Positions 1 to 11,780 are shown, counted from the first letter of the stretch. The stretch is 64,000 bases of DNA from Dipteronia dyeriana (GCA_032871835.1 CM065298.1:71204154-71268153); one strand, 5' to 3'. The notes: generated by a model from the sequence alone, not told the origin. Program-made: numbers and translations.

Positions 1-1209
1 TGCCAGTCATTAGACCCTAGGCCCAAAGAGTGAGCCACAGAACTACTAAAAATGAAGCTCGACACTACAAGGTTGGGCCCTTCACACGAATACTGGAATT
101 CTGGCAAAGCCCGATACACGGTTATTCGGGCTTCTCGAGATCACCTATCCTGGAACCTCGGTCTCTAGGGCCTGGCTCCGAAACCGTCCCATGAAAGCAA
201 GGAAAGGTCACAGAGCTCAGAAAGCATTTGAGGTAAGGCTCGACACAAATAAATTGAGCTCCTTCCAAATCAAGGCTTCCCGAGGTCATGATTAATTCGT
301 AACCTCTACAGAAGCCCGCTATCCTCTCCAGACATAAAAAGGGGGGGTCTTTAAAGGGATCAGATTCATGTTATAGCTATGCTCAAATTCGCTATGAAAG
401 CTTGAACCTTTTTGGATAAGAAAGAGGAAGCCTACCTAATCAGCGCCACCCCCAATAAAAGCCCACAAGGCCGTCTCGAGCTTTAAAAGACCAGAGAGGG
501 TTATACCAAAGCTTCAGGGACCAGAACTAAGGTAAGGGTGTACCTCGCTATAAAATGAATGCCTAACTCAACGACCTCCATGAAGAATCATGCAATGAAT
601 ACACACAAGATCATATCTACACTCCAACAAATATTAAAACTATACATACACGTAAGGCAAGAGACCTAGTCCAAAAAGGAAACAAACTAATCTCCACAAT
701 CCATTATTAACTCAAAGTCAATGATTTTTAAATAAAAGATCCTGCCCAATAAGGAGGGAAGGGATTCAGAGAATCAGGGTGGGAGATCCATAAGTTTAAA
801 CCATTCGGGCCATGTATAAAGGTTCTGAAGCATGATCGACAAAAGGGAGAGGATTTCGACAAAAGAATAGCGACATAGAGAATTGAAAGTACAAGAGAGG
901 AAGAGAGGGTTAGAATTCGGCCTGTAATCAGAACATGGCCCCCATTATTATCTACTATTCGACAGGCACGAGGTTGCCACCGTACTGTATTCCAGAGAGG
1001 TTAAGAGTGTTTAGGAGTCTATTTGTACAATATTCATAGCTGATAATAAAGTCATTACATTCCCGTCTTTATTGCACTTAGATTCATATTTCCATCTTTA
1101 TTCAATCAGGTTAGGTGCCTAAGTTACCTACCCCGGCCATCGCCTATGTGGTAGTGATCTCGAGAGTGTTAACCAGAATTTCTCATCTCAAGTAAATTCC
1201 CCGTTAACA
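1..1209 (+). mobile_element. Tat-like gypsy LTR (family S), cut by left window edge
   Basis: The stretch aligns along nearly its whole length with 6858-8005; for example the segments near 55-300 and 6910-7130 match closely, and both blocks end in the same way (GTTAACCAGAATTTCTCA, then a CGTTAACA terminus). About 100 bp of the LTR 5' end lies outside the window. It is followed by internal sequence of T1, so it may be the 5' LTR of T1. It may equally be a second solo LTR inserted near the start of T1, because the other S copy at 6754-8005 is itself an insertion. No coding sequence is seen. Confidence 0.7.
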
Positions 1210-1529
1210 GAAGTGAACCTGCTCATATAATCACGGAACTCCAAAACAGTAGCTTTCTACCTGAAGATCTCCTACACAACTGAACCACTCCGATACATCG
1301 AGAGCTTCTATACAGTAGATCTGTACCTCTTTTGCATCCCTACAGAATATTTGCTCTACTACTGGTAGACCTTCTATCCAGTAGATCCATTGGACTTGTA
1401 CCTGGTCATACGGATCCCCTCATGTTACCAGATCCGCCATTTAGAAGCTCTTAGGTAGCGATAGCAGGTCAACTCATGAATCTGAGAAGCCAACTCAGTT
1501 GTGAAGCCTTTAGAGCAGCACGACCAGTA

Positions 1530-2890
1530 GAAGACTAGTGGCTTCACACTCGTGTACCAGACCTGTCAATTCCCAAGTGAGCCACTGAGCTCCCGGTCTG
1601 TTCTAGTAGAGTGTAGAGCATCCTCTCAGTTGCTGGCGACTCTTTGAATCCCATGAATGCCTTTGGACCAGTACCAGACTGGTGGCTTAGCTCCATGTGT
1701 ACCGAGTCATTCATCGCTCTAGCAAGCCACCAAATCCTGATCTGATCGAGGTGAGCCCAGAGGCTTCCCACATTTGCTAAGGCCTCCTACATGCCTAAGC
1801 AAACCTCTGGAGTAGCAGCACCTCTGCAAGACTCAGTGGCTCCTCACTTCTTATACCGGGTCGGTTAACGCCTAAGTAAGCCTCTGAGCTCCCGATTCAT
1901 TTTAGTTGGATCCAAAGCCTTCTCTCAGTTGTTGGGGATTTTCAGGATCCCAAACATGCCTCTGGACCAGTATTAGACCGGTGGCTCTTCTCTATTTGTA
2001 CTGGGCCATTCAATGCCCTATTGAGCCACCAAAGCCCGATCTGATCGAGGGGTGGCCAGAGTCTTCCCACGCTTAGTAAAGCCTTCTACATGCCTAAGCA
2101 AGCCTTTGGAGCAGTAACACCACTACAAGACCTGTGGCTTTACTACATGTGTACCGGGTCATTCATCGTCCTAGCAAACCATCAAAGCCCGATCTGATCG
2201 AAGAGTGCCCAGAGGCTTCCCAAGCTTGGTAAGGCCTCCTACGTGCCTAAGCAAGCCTCTGGAGTAGTATCACCACTACAAGACTGATGACCTTAGTCCA
2301 TTTGTACTGGGTCATTCATCACCCTAGCAAGCCATCAAAGCCCGATTTAATCGAGGATTGCCCAGAGGTTTCCCACACGCTACAAGACCGGTGGCTTCAA
2401 TCCATGTATACCGGGCCATTCATCGCCCTAGCAAGCCTCCGATACTCTGATCTGATCGAGAAGTGCCAGAGGCTTCCTATATTTGCTGAAGCCTCTTACA
2501 TGCTTAAGCAAGCCTTAGGAGTAGTAGCCTTGCTATAAGGTCAAGTGGCTCCTTATTTCTTTTATCGGGTCGGTTAATGCCCAAGTGAGCTGCTGAGCTC
2601 CTAGTTTGTTCCAATAGGGTCCAGAGATTTGTTTTAGTTGTTGAGGACTCCTTGGATCCCAAGCATGTCTCTGGACCGGTACAAGGTAGGTAGCCCCTCT
2701 CTATTTATTTTGGGCCATACAATGCCCAAGTGAGTCGCCATGGTTCCTACTCATTCTGGAGGGGTCCAGAGCCTTCTCTCGGTTGCTGGGGACTCATTGA
2801 ATCCCAAGCATGCCTTTGGACCAATATCATGGTAGTGGCTCCTCTCCTCCTATATCAGGATATTCATCACCCTAGCGAGCCACCGTGATC
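1530..2890. repeat. Tandem array, unit about 145 bp
   Basis: About ten diverged copies of a unit reading approximately 'GTGGCTCC..CACTTCTTATACCGGGTC..TCA.CGCC.TAGCAAGCCACC' followed by a gatcc/ctggggact segment. Copies begin near 1540, 1680, 1838, 1979, 2128, 2283, 2390, 2543, 2690 and 2828. Two alternating subtypes are visible: one with 'CAAGTGAGCCACTGAGCTCCCG', the other with 'CCCTAGCAAGCCACCA', suggesting a dimeric order of roughly 300 bp in part of the array. The same unit forms the array at 47980-49886. Confidence 0.75.
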
Positions 2891-3874
2891 CCGATCCACC
2901 TACCTGGTTAGTCTTCTCGACAGTAGCAGCTCGTTCCTCCCTGGTTCCGCTACTTTGTTAGAGGATGGGTCACCATCCCTTAGCGCCGTTACTTTGGAGC
3001 TAGCTTCCACCACCTTGGTTGGATCAACTTGAGTCAGCCTTGACCACATTCTTTTCAACTGGATCGGCCTGGACCTCTTACACCATTATGACATCAGTAT
3101 AAACCTCTCATTCCTTGGTGACATCAGTCTTGATCTCTACCTTCTTGACAGATTCAGATGAACATATACATAGGTTTGAAGCTTCTTCTACATCCCAAAC
3201 TTCTACAGCGGCCCACATCAGCCAGACTCAGTTCAAACTTCCCTTTCCTTGGTAAGGTCAATATAACCCTGACAGATTCAGATAGAGATGTAGGCAAGTT
3301 TGAAGCCCTTCATACATCCTTCACCTTGCAACAGGGGATTTCGTGACAGATTCTACCCCAGTGCGCTTGGCATGAGGGTGGAAATGGGTACCAAGTCTTC
3401 CTCATCTTTTGTGTACCCATCAGCTCAAGACAGTCCGACTTCAATCGTAGCAAACCCAGATAACTCCTAGTTTTCTCTACGATCTATGCAAGGTATCCAT
3501 CCTCCAATGATGATCATGTTAGAGAGAAGAAGAGCTCGAACTGCCTAGAAAGCAGCATAGAAGCGTCCTTCAACAAATTAAGTGCCTACCTTGGTTTCTA
3601 AGGCAGCCACGCTGCTATAAAGAGTTTAGACAACTTTCTCCAGATTTTTTCTCCTTCTTCAGAGCAATCCTCACAATGCACGGTGCATGGACTCGAGTCT
3701 CTCAAGATCATATGAATTCTAGATCCACTATCTGTCTACCTACACATTAGCCACGGTTGCCTCAGTTCTAGTCAGGGTTTCATTCATAACGACTACACCC
3801 CTCGCTATCGTGGTCATTTCCTCTTTATTCTAGTTTGACCTCCCCTGAGAGAGCAGTTTCCCCATCTAAAACAC

Positions 3875-4412
3875 TCAGTTCTGGATCACCTGGGGCTCAC
3901 CTGCCACTTGCACAACCACCTCAGCCGTTGCCTTTATTTGAGCAGAGACAATAGGAATGTCGTCCACCTTTGCTATGCCAGCATGGACCACCCCCCTCAT
4001 CAAGGTTAGGTTAACCTGAGTATCTCCCTCTTCAACCAAACCAGTCTTAACCTCCCCCTTATTGGCAATTTTAATCTGGTCCAGTACCTCTTTAGCAGGT
4101 CTAGATGAAGAGGTAAGATGGTTTAAAGGTCCTTCTTTGGATTGATACTTTGCTGTAATATGGGAGTTCGAACTAAGGTCTACTTCAGTAGCCCAAGACA
4201 TGTCAGCTACGGTGGAGTATAAACAACCATCTCGTAGCTTTCTTCTTGATCCCCTCAATTTTCCATCCATCAATGACACTTAAGAAGAGAGGTAGAGCTT
4301 GATCCACCTTGTAGGTTGCAAAGAAATAGCCATTCTCATTGGCTTGCATGAGCTCGGCCTTAGCAGTAACAGCTTGCTCCCAAAGATTATCATACTGATA
4401 GCTCCTCTCCAA
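3875..4412 (-). pseudogene. Remnant of antisense ORF C-terminus (Tat aORF, Transposase_28-like protein)
   Basis: Two overlapping reading frames on the minus strand (4412-4203 and 4279-3875) together give a C-terminal-like piece containing 'ANENGYFFATYKVDQ' and 'GWKIEGIKKKATRWLF', then a low-complexity tail rich in V, E and K. From memory of the family, such an NGYFFA...WKIEG...A.RWLF block sits near the C-terminus, after a coiled coil, in the plant 'putative gypsy type transposon' (PF04195) proteins that many Tat-lineage retrotransposons carry in antisense. The frame breaks near 4240 and no N-terminal domain is recognisable upstream, so it is a relic. Its orientation relative to LTR L1 is antisense, as in B (20159-21443). 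Family assignment is by recalled motif and moderately sure. Confidence 0.5.
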
Positions 4413-4859
4413 TAGTATCGGGCCGTTAAATGCCTTAGTGAGCCATAGATGTCCCGATCTGTTCAGTGAGCACCTAGAGGTCCCAATTCGCTCATAGTGG
4501 GGTCTCGAGCTCTATTATAATTACTAAAGATTTTTATCTACCCCAAACAAGCCTCTAGACCAGTTACATCAGCTGGGGATTAACATCTCATTATTCTCTC
4601 TAATACCCCTATGGAAGTGGCAGTGACCCCAACGTGGGAAGATTTCTCCTAGTGATCGGTTAACAATGAAAAGCACATTTTAGGGAAGGTCACTCTATCA
4701 TCTACACCCATAACTCAAATCGTTTCAATTGATTCTACTCGTGAAAAAGCTCCCAGAGCGATGTTGGTTACCAACCTGTACCACCTTGCGTTAATACAAC
4801 CTTGTATTGGTAAAGCCATGAGTTTGTATCTCTTTTGATTTCTATCCCCGTGAGAGTTC

Positions 4860-5640
4860 TCCTGTGATCACCATTCACCTATGATCGAGATACCCTGGAC
4901 TGTATCAAATCCCATTAGGAGGATCGGCATTACCAGGAGAGCTACACAACACTCCTGATGCCCTGGACTGGATTAATCCCTCTAAGAGGATTGACATGGT
5001 ATTTAAACACTGATCGCCTCTGGACCAGAGATTAGTCGGGGAAGGCCCCTTACAACACCTAATGCCTTGGCCGGGCACCAACCCCCGCTAGGAAGGGTCT
5101 GAGTGTAAGATCATAGTTATTGTCAAGATCTCGAGACCAGGATAGCTAGCTAGCATTCTTGATGCCTTGGTCGGGCTACCATCCCCAAGAAGGGTCTGAG
5201 TGTAAGAGCATATTTACCGTCCAGATCTTGAGACCACGATAGCTAGATAGCATTCCTGATGCCTTGGTCGGGCTACCACACCCAAGAAGGGTCTGAGTGT
5301 AAGAGCATAGTTTCCATCCAGATCTTGAGACCACGATAGCTAGATAGCTAGATTGCATTCCTGATGCCTTGGTCTGGTTATAACCCCCAAGAAAGGTCTG
5401 AGTATAAGACCATAGTTGCCATCCAAATCTCCATACCAAGATAGCTAGCTAACATTCCTGATGCCTTGGTCGATCTACCACCCCCAAGAAAGATCTGAGA
5501 GTAAGAGCATAATTGCTTGCTAGATCACGAGACCAGGACAACCAAATGGTCATTCTGCTGCCTTGGCCAGGCCAACCTCGCTAGAGAGGATCTGGATGGC
5601 ATGGTTGCTTACTAGGATCATTTCACCTGTTCTCCTAAGT
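4860..5640. repeat. Tandem array, unit about 97 bp
   Basis: Units start with 'GATGCCTTGGTCGGGCTACC' or a variant at 5061, 5161, 5258, 5363, 5460 and 5557, giving spacings of 100, 97, 105, 97 and 97 bp. More decayed units precede them ('GATGCCCTGGACTGG' near 4958). Each unit carries AAGAAGGGTCTGAGTGTAAGA and GAGACCACGATAGCTAG. It lies in the 3' part of T1, shortly upstream of the PPT. The 87-aa open frame on the minus strand here is only this repeat read through. Confidence 0.8.
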
Positions 5641-6070
5641 ACCGTGATTCCTGGGAAAGGAACACTAGGTACCCAGACTAGCCATACGAGCTTCATCCCA
5701 CATGATCGAAATCTACGGTTTGTCATATCTTACCTCTCTTACTTATCAAATTACATTGACTAGAGCATTGGAAATTCCACCAAGGGAATATCCCCATTTG
5801 TGGTCTGCCACCGCTAATTTATTTTGCAATTCCGGATTCACCTAAATTTTAACTATTATAAAGACCTGGTGTGAAAGTGGCCCTAGTTGCCTACCAAGAT
5901 ATTTTCACCTAAATACCAGGATTTCTAAATCAGGAATGCTTGTACCATGATTCGCTTAATCCAAGCATGCTGAGAACGATTTTCATTTCAAGTAATGGCG
6001 TAAGAAGAGAAAGGAAAATTCTTCAAGTATTACATATCCTGACTCCAACCTCAACTATGTACCGGTGTTA

Positions 6071-6083
6071 AAGTCAGGGGGGA
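6071..6083 (+). promoter_or_regulatory. Polypurine tract before LTR L1
   Basis: The purine run AAGTCAGGGGGGA lies 4 bp before the TG (6088) where LTR L1 begins. The 80 bp upstream also resembles the sequence before LTR L2 (around 21770-21850, shared AGGAAAATTCTTCAA and CCAACTCC-like text), which is what two copies of a 3' untranslated region preceding 3' LTRs would show. It would prime plus-strand DNA synthesis. Confidence 0.5.
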
Positions 6084-6753
6084 CTTTTGTTAACTGCAAA
6101 ATATGCCTAGGCACCAAAGGAGAATTTTCCACTTCCCAGCCTTCATGTAAGGGTCCAAGTTTGGGCTTATATCAAGGTCCCCGAGGTGGAGCTACCACGC
6201 GTTCCTATAGAAGCAAGACAAAGCCGCATATACAATCTGAGCGTCTTGCACGCATCCAGGCTCACCAAATAAAGCCCGACATGACCACGTCAAGCTCATT
6301 ATGCCAGAATGGAAGCCCAAAGCTAGGTCAATGTGGATGGACCTGGGTTCCCTGAGGCCAAGGTATCTCGCGACACTTTCTTGGATCATACTACCATCTC
6401 TACTGTCACCAAAAGACCTTTAGGGTGCCAAACTTGTCATGCCAATGCCCTTCTACCTCATCAAGGTATAGTCTCAACCTGTCTCAGCAGAAAAGGAAGA
6501 AGCCCGCAAAGCCCCATCATCACCAAAAAGTTCCAACACGATTAGGGCAAGATCTACTGTAGATCCCGGGATGGTTAAATCAAGCCTCCAGTAGCAGGAG
6601 TCGTACTCGAGCGTACCTCGACACTAGATAGGCCAAGCGTCACCTCAGGTAACCTTCATAAAGTACCTCGCCAAAGTGACATATAAAACTAGAGATCTCC
6701 TCCAAACAACATAGGAAGAGAGGGTTGACTTTCATGACAGTTACAATACCATT

Positions 6754-8005
6754 TGTTAATAGCAAAATTTGGCTAGAGGACCAAAGAGAAATTTTCCAAT
6801 CTCCTAGCTCAAATCAAAGCCCGAGTTTACCATTCATTGATCCCTGAGCGAGCCAAAAAGTTATCCCACAGAGGTGAGGAAGGGTCGTCGGGCTTCAGAA
6901 CTATCAGGAATGAAGCTCAACACGACCAGGTTGAACCCCTCACACAGACACTAGAATTCGGGCAAAGCCAGATGCGCGGTTATCCAGGCTTCTCGAGATC
7001 ACCTAACTTGGAACCCCGATTTCTAGGGCCTGGCTGGCTCTGGAACCACCGCGTGAAAGCAAGGAAAAGGTCACCGAGCTTAGAAGGCATTTGAGGTGAG
7101 GGCCAACACAAACAAATTGAGCTCCTTCCAAATCAGGGAGATTAACTGGTAGCCTAACCAAAAGCCCGCCAACCTCTACAGAAGCCCGCTATTCTCCCCC
7201 AGACATAAAAAATGAGCCCTTAAGAGGATCAGATTCACGTTATAGCCATGATCCGATTCGCTTAGGAAAACTTGAACCTATCTGGATAAGAAAGAAGAAG
7301 CCCGCCTAAATAGTGCTACCCCCAATAAGAGCCCATAAGGCCGTCTCGAGCTGTAATGGACCAGGGAGGGATATGCCAAAGCTTTTGGGACCAAAACTAA
7401 GGTAAGGGTGTACCTCGCTCTAAAAAAAAAATGAACACCTAACTCGACGACCTCCATGAAGAATCATGCCATGAATACACACAAGATCATATCTACACTC
7501 CAACGAACATTAAAACTCTGTGTAGGCGTAAGGCAAGATATTGAATCCAAAAAGGAAACAAACTAATCTCCACCAAAGATATTCTTGAATCCGTTATTAA
7601 CTCAAAGTCAATGATTTTTAAATAAAATATCCCGCCTAATAAGGAGGGAAGGGATTCAGAGAATCAGTAAAGTGCGATAGAGGGAGAAGAGTTATTGGTT
7701 GAGTCTCCGACCTAAATTATGTCATCAGAATACGGCCTCCACTATTGTATACTATTCGACAGGCACGAGGTGGCCACCCTACTGAATCACAACAACATTG
7801 AGAGTACTTGAGAGATTTTTATACGATATACGTGATTTATAAAAAAAGAGTTATATTCTCATTCCTATTATATTCACATTCAAACAACCACCTTTGTTCG
7901 AATAGGTTAGGTACCTAAGGTATCAACCCCGGCCACCACATACGCGGTATTGGTCTCGAGGGTGTTAACCAGAATTTCTCACCTTGAACAAATTATCCGT
8001 TAACA
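6754..8005 (+). mobile_element. Solo LTR of family S inside L1
   Basis: A 1252-bp block from TGTTAATAGC to CGTTAACA, homologous to 1-1209. It is flanked by CCATT (6749-6753) and CCACT (8006-8010), a plausible 5-bp target duplication with one substitution. No internal sequence is present on either side, so it looks like the product of LTR-LTR recombination that removed the rest of the element. Confidence 0.6.
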
Positions 8006-8009
8006 CCAC

Positions 8010-8172
8010 TAATGAGGTCAAACCGTATTAATGGAGGTAATCAACCCTATTAATAGGGTCAAACCGTATTAATGAAGGTAGTTAACCCTATTAATGAGGT
8101 CAAGCCGTATTAATGGAGATAGTCAACCCTATTAATGAGGTCAACTGTATTAATAGAGGTAGTCAACCCTAT
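8010..8172. repeat. 41-bp tandem repeat, four units
   Basis: Units start at 8010, 8051, 8092 and 8133 (41, 41, 41, 40 bp), each containing AACCCTATTAATGAGGTCAA and GTATTAATGGAGGTAGTC; a partial unit follows. The corresponding place in L2 (about 22405-22470) has only a few shorter copies of the ATTAATGGAGATAGTCAA motif, so the array expanded or contracted after the two LTRs separated. Confidence 0.85.
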
Positions 8173-9266
8173 TAATGGAGATAATCAATGACATTAAATC
8201 AGTTAACTCCTTAACAATGCAATCAATAAGTCAACTCAATCATTACCTCCTATGATTAGGAATTGATTGGCTAAATTAATGGAGTGGGAAACAAGAAAGA
8301 GTCCGAAGAGGAAACAAACACATCTTCTCTGAGATATTAGCTACAAGCTGATAAACTACATTATATGAAGAATCGTGTTCAATAAGGAGAGGAGAACAAT
8401 TCAAGAATAATAGACTTGCACGCCAAGGTAGTTACACCATGTATAAATACACCTGTACAAGCATCGATCTCAGATCTGATATATGAAATATGATCTCTAA
8501 TCCCAAAAAAGACCAACCCAAGGCAAGTGTACATACTTCATCTAAGTTCTCCCGACATCATCATTGTATGTGTACCTTTACTAGGAACATACCGCTATTA
8601 GATAATACTCAATCATTATTATAAGCTCTACGGAGCACCACCATGGTTGTATTACTTCTCCAATGTTGTAAGCTCCTAGGAGCGTCGCCTGATATATATA
8701 TATATACAAGGTGGTCTTTCGCTTTCTGCTGGATACTACCTCGGGGTTTTTTAGCATATGATCATTCTTGATGCTTTTTCCCTCTTGGTCAGTCCACCTC
8801 ATTCTATATAAGACTTGTCTTTCTCCTATTTATCTTCTTTATTATGCATGAATGTATGTTTATGAGCTAGATTCCTACCCCGCTGAACCTAGTGCTCTTA
8901 TCTTCCCATCAACATGTCAAAGTCCCATATCCATATGGGGAGAAACTACCTAGAACCATCTAAGGGAGTCGATGAGCTTTCATACACCCTTCATACGAAA
9001 GCAGATAAGGATCTGACACAGAAGCAAGACCAGCCCCCTTCTTACTTGCCCTATAGGTTAGGGAACTATAGGAAGAAACCAGGGTATATGACAGAGCTTC
9101 GAGTTCCAGAACGGGTTCTGACCCCTACCAAAAGTACCTAGAGGCTGAGAATCGTTACTGGGTGGTCCTATCTTCCACTAATGCATCTATATCATGCTGG
9201 AGCACTAATTCTACCCCATGCTTACTATTTGGATCGAGAACAATTAGAGAGGAGATCGGATACTAG

Positions 9267-9303
9267 GACTTGGACCAGGACCAGGACCAGGACCAGGACC
9301 AGA
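9267..9303. repeat. (GGACCA)n hexanucleotide microsatellite
   Basis: Five to six copies of GGACCA/AGGACC within LTR L1. The equivalent part of L2 (47150-47240) has scattered ACCAAG/ACCAGG units but no clean run. Confidence 0.85.
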
Positions 9304-9589
9304 CCGGGATTAGGGACCATCTACCAGAATCAACCCTCCCTTTTTACACCAATAAGGGAACCTCGAGTTCCCTGTATCTTCTTTATATACGTGAAGCCCG
9401 ACGGGTGGGATGACTTGTCTTTTACCTATAATACCATCCTTTATATTCATACAAGATTACCAAGGTACAAGGTACCTACTCCACCGTAACCTACCGGGTT
9501 GTGGCTTGAGGGTGTTAATTGAAATTCCTCACCCAAAGTGAATTCTCGGTTATCAACCAAATTAACCACCTGTTTTTGTGCTTAGTTCC

Positions 9590-10290
9590 AGGGGATCAAA
9601 CCATGCCCCAAGTATCCCATCCACCTCAAATACATGATCCAGGAGTGACGGGAATCACTCAGATCCTTTATGGAAAAATTCCATAAATAAGAGGACCAAA
9701 TGGGAGTCTTCGTGGTGAAGCAGACTCTGGCCAACTTCAGAAGGAATTTGTGGGCTGGCTGACTATTCCGGTTCTTTGCAAAGCACCCACCCAAAATATA
9801 CCAGGACGCCTATGACAAGGCCCTAGAGCAGGTGAAGATAGATGAACAACTTAGGGTTAAGACGAAGCGCATTGACCTAAGATCTGCCAAGCTCCCAAAG
9901 AAGGAGACTACCGATCCAGAAGGTCCAGAATAGACATCCTAACCGATCCACACACCGGCCACCACTTTTCCATCCTCAGTGGGAGCGATACCCAGCCAGG
10001 ATGACCCCTCTAGAGCAACGCCACCTCTAAGTGAAGTAACTAGGATAGCTAGAAATGAGGGATACAGTCATTACACCCCTCTTAACGTATCCTGTCAAAA
10101 CATTACCTCGCTATTTGCGACAAGGGATTGCATCGGAAGCCCTTTCTTATACAAACACTAGCCAACCAACACAACCGCTACAAATATTATGACTTCCATG
10201 AGGATGTAAGGCACAATACATTAGAGTGCTATAACTTGTGTAAGCAGATTGAGGCGCTTGTGAGGGGAGGTTGCCTTGTAAAACTCCTAC
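9590..10290 (+). pseudogene. gag: Tat-lineage gag remnant (B element)
   Basis: Broken frames between 9590 and 10290 give a recognisable Ty3/gypsy Gag middle and C-terminus: a segment readable as SLRSFMEKF, then 'RFFAKHPPKIYQDAYDKALE' and 'KIDEQLRVKTKR' (around 9770-9875), then near 10155-10275 'YYDFHEDVRHNTLECYNL' followed by KQIEALVRGG. The last block corresponds to the C/H-rich region that precedes protease in Tat elements. The Gag N-terminus and a normal PBS are missing: the LTR end is followed almost at once by mid-Gag sequence, implying a 5' internal deletion. Several stops and shifts make it non-functional. Confidence 0.7.
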
Positions 10291-10559
10291 AATAGGTGCA
10301 TATAGCATCTTGGTAGGGGAATAGGTACATGCAGATATCAAAGCAACAAAGGAATGAAAGGGAAGAATCTTATACATCAGATCCAGGTTTTCCACACCAT
10401 CAGCGAGGGTCCCACCCTAGTAGGAACTTTCAGTAATTCTAGGAAGAACCACGCTAGAAAGGTGCCCAGTATCGAGATTGGTCAGGACGTTCTCATAATC
10501 GTCTAGGTCGCTAGGATTCTCCCGCTCAACTCATATCGCTTTCACCAAGGATGATGTAA

Positions 10560-11010
10560 ATAACAAAATAAAACCTCATGATGACCTTATGGTTGTCACC
10601 GTGCAAATAGCCAACTGCCTGGTCCACCGTATACACATCAATATCGGCAACAGTGTTGACATCCTCCTTAGGGATGCTTTAGAGAAGTTCAACCTAAGGC
10701 GCCTTTGCTACAATAATTGCATCACACCACTGTACGGGTTCACTCATGACTCATTGTACCAACTGGGTCAATGATCGTACCTATGATAGTAAGTGAAACA
10801 CCACTCCAACAGAACCTTATGATAGATTTTGTAGTGGTGGATACCCCATCAGCCTACACCGCCATCCTTGGGAGGTATTTTCTATCAGTCCTCAAGGGTG
10901 TCCTGTTAATCTACCACAATGTCTTGAAATTCCCGATTGGTGATAAGATGGGCGAGGTGCAAGGAGACTAACAACCAGCACGTAAATGCTACATGGTGTC
11001 CACTAATCAA
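10560..11010 (+). pseudogene. Tat-lineage aspartic protease remnant (B element)
   Basis: The region reads 'LVHRIHINIGNSVDILLRDA' early on, where the family normally has V-D-x-G-S-S-A-D-I-L; the catalytic Asp-x-Gly is therefore changed to N-I-G. A stop near 10772 breaks the frame. The second piece (10771-10971) carries 'MIDFVVVDTPSAYTAILGRY', the YNAILGRP-type flap and C-terminal motif, and ends in GEVQGD. Order and motifs match protease lying between gag and RT in Tat/Retand-type gypsy elements. It is a dead copy, because of both the active-site change and the stops. Confidence 0.8.
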
Positions 11011-11329
11011 TTGGTGATAGCTAAGAAATATGCATAGATAAATATCATGCAGGATTAGGAATTATGAAAATGGAATCTCGAGAACCTAGATGACACAGAG
11101 GAGATGAGGGCAGTAGAGGAAGAGTCAAAGCAATGATTCCAGTATCAGTGGACAAAGAAGAGGATGATAACGGGTGGGCTAGTAGTCACCCTGTAGATGA
11201 GTTAGTGGAGATACCAATCAGAGGGGATGATCTCTTAAAGGTGACCAAGGTAGGAGCAGTGCTGGACAAAGGAGTGAAGGAAGGTCTGGTTAGACTCCTT
11301 CGAGAGTACAATGACATATTCACCTGAAG

Positions 11330-11780
11330 CCATGAGAAAATGGCAAAAATTCACATTTGTTTGGCAGCTCACAGATTGGCAGTCAATGCCACATTTAAAC
11401 CAGCCAAACAGATGAAGTGACACTTGAACCCAGAGAGAAATGCCACGGAACAAATAGAGGTTGAAAAGTTCCTGAAGGCTAGGTTAATTAAGGAGTCCCA
11501 ATACCCTGAATGGATCACCAACGTGGTAATGGTGAACAAAGGGAACGGGAAGTGGCACACATGTGTTGATTATACCAACCTCAACTGTGCCTGCCCGAAG
11601 GATAATTTTCTTGTACCAAAAATTAACCATCTTGTAGATTTAACTATAGAAAACAAGCTTTTTAGCTTCATGGATGCATTCTCGGGGTACGATCAGATTA
11701 TGATGCACCTCATCGATAAAGACAAGACTAGCTTCTTCACCTGGAAAGGCCTTTATTGCTACAAGGTATTGCCATTGTAG
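11330..11780 (+). pseudogene. Tat-lineage reverse transcriptase, N-terminal part only (B element)
   Basis: After a linker ending in REYNDIFT (about 11327), the frame 11424-11780 shows RT palm/fingers motifs in order: 'EVEKFLKARLIKESQYPEW', 'NVVMVNKGNGKWHTCVDYTN', 'LNCACPKDNF', 'FSFMDAFSGYDQIMMHLIDK' and 'TSFFTWKGLYCYKVLPL'. It stops exactly where the conserved PFGLKNAG motif should follow. The YxDD active site, RNase H and integrase are absent from the window. An upstream TGA at about 11325 and a shift before 11424 also break it. Removal of the rest of pol coincides with the foreign block starting at about 11781. Confidence 0.9.

Larger units (their letters stand above)
1210..6087 (+). mobile_element. 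T1: non-autonomous Tat-like internal region
   Basis: This is a 4.9-kb internal region without gag or pol. It holds, in order, a 5' segment homologous to 47705-47950 of G, a 145-bp-type tandem array (1530-2890), a segment at 2880-3160 repeated at 62700-62980, an antisense ORF remnant (3875-4412), a second array with a unit of about 97 bp (4860-5640) and a PPT-like tract (6071-6083) just before LTR L1. The shared architecture with G identifies a family of large, mostly non-coding derivatives. The stretches 3160-3850, 4413-4860 and 5640-6070 hold nothing I can name. Confidence 0.6.
6088..9556 (+). mobile_element. LTR L1 (Tat-like), interrupted by a solo LTR
   Basis: It begins TGTTAACTGC after a PPT and ends near 9556 (GAATTCTCGGTTATCAA, compare GAATTTTCGGTTAACA at 47466). 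Removing the nested solo LTR (6754-8005) joins 'GAAGAGAGGGTTGACTTTC...' to 'AATGAGGTCAAACC', and the joined order matches LTR L2 around 22370-22420, which has GAAGAGAAATTTGACTTCTC before its ATTAATGG repeats. It acts as the 3' LTR of T1 and the 5' LTR of B. Internal features are the 41-bp repeat and the GGACCA microsatellite. The 102-aa frame at 9181-9489 is a translation of that microsatellite region and not a gene. Confidence 0.65.

Noticed and set aside
5176..5439. 87-aa frame with internal repeats on minus
   Set aside because: It is the 97-bp tandem array read in one frame.
9181..9489. 102-aa frame with a TRTRTRTR stretch
   Set aside because: It is the translation of the GGACCA microsatellite in LTR L1.
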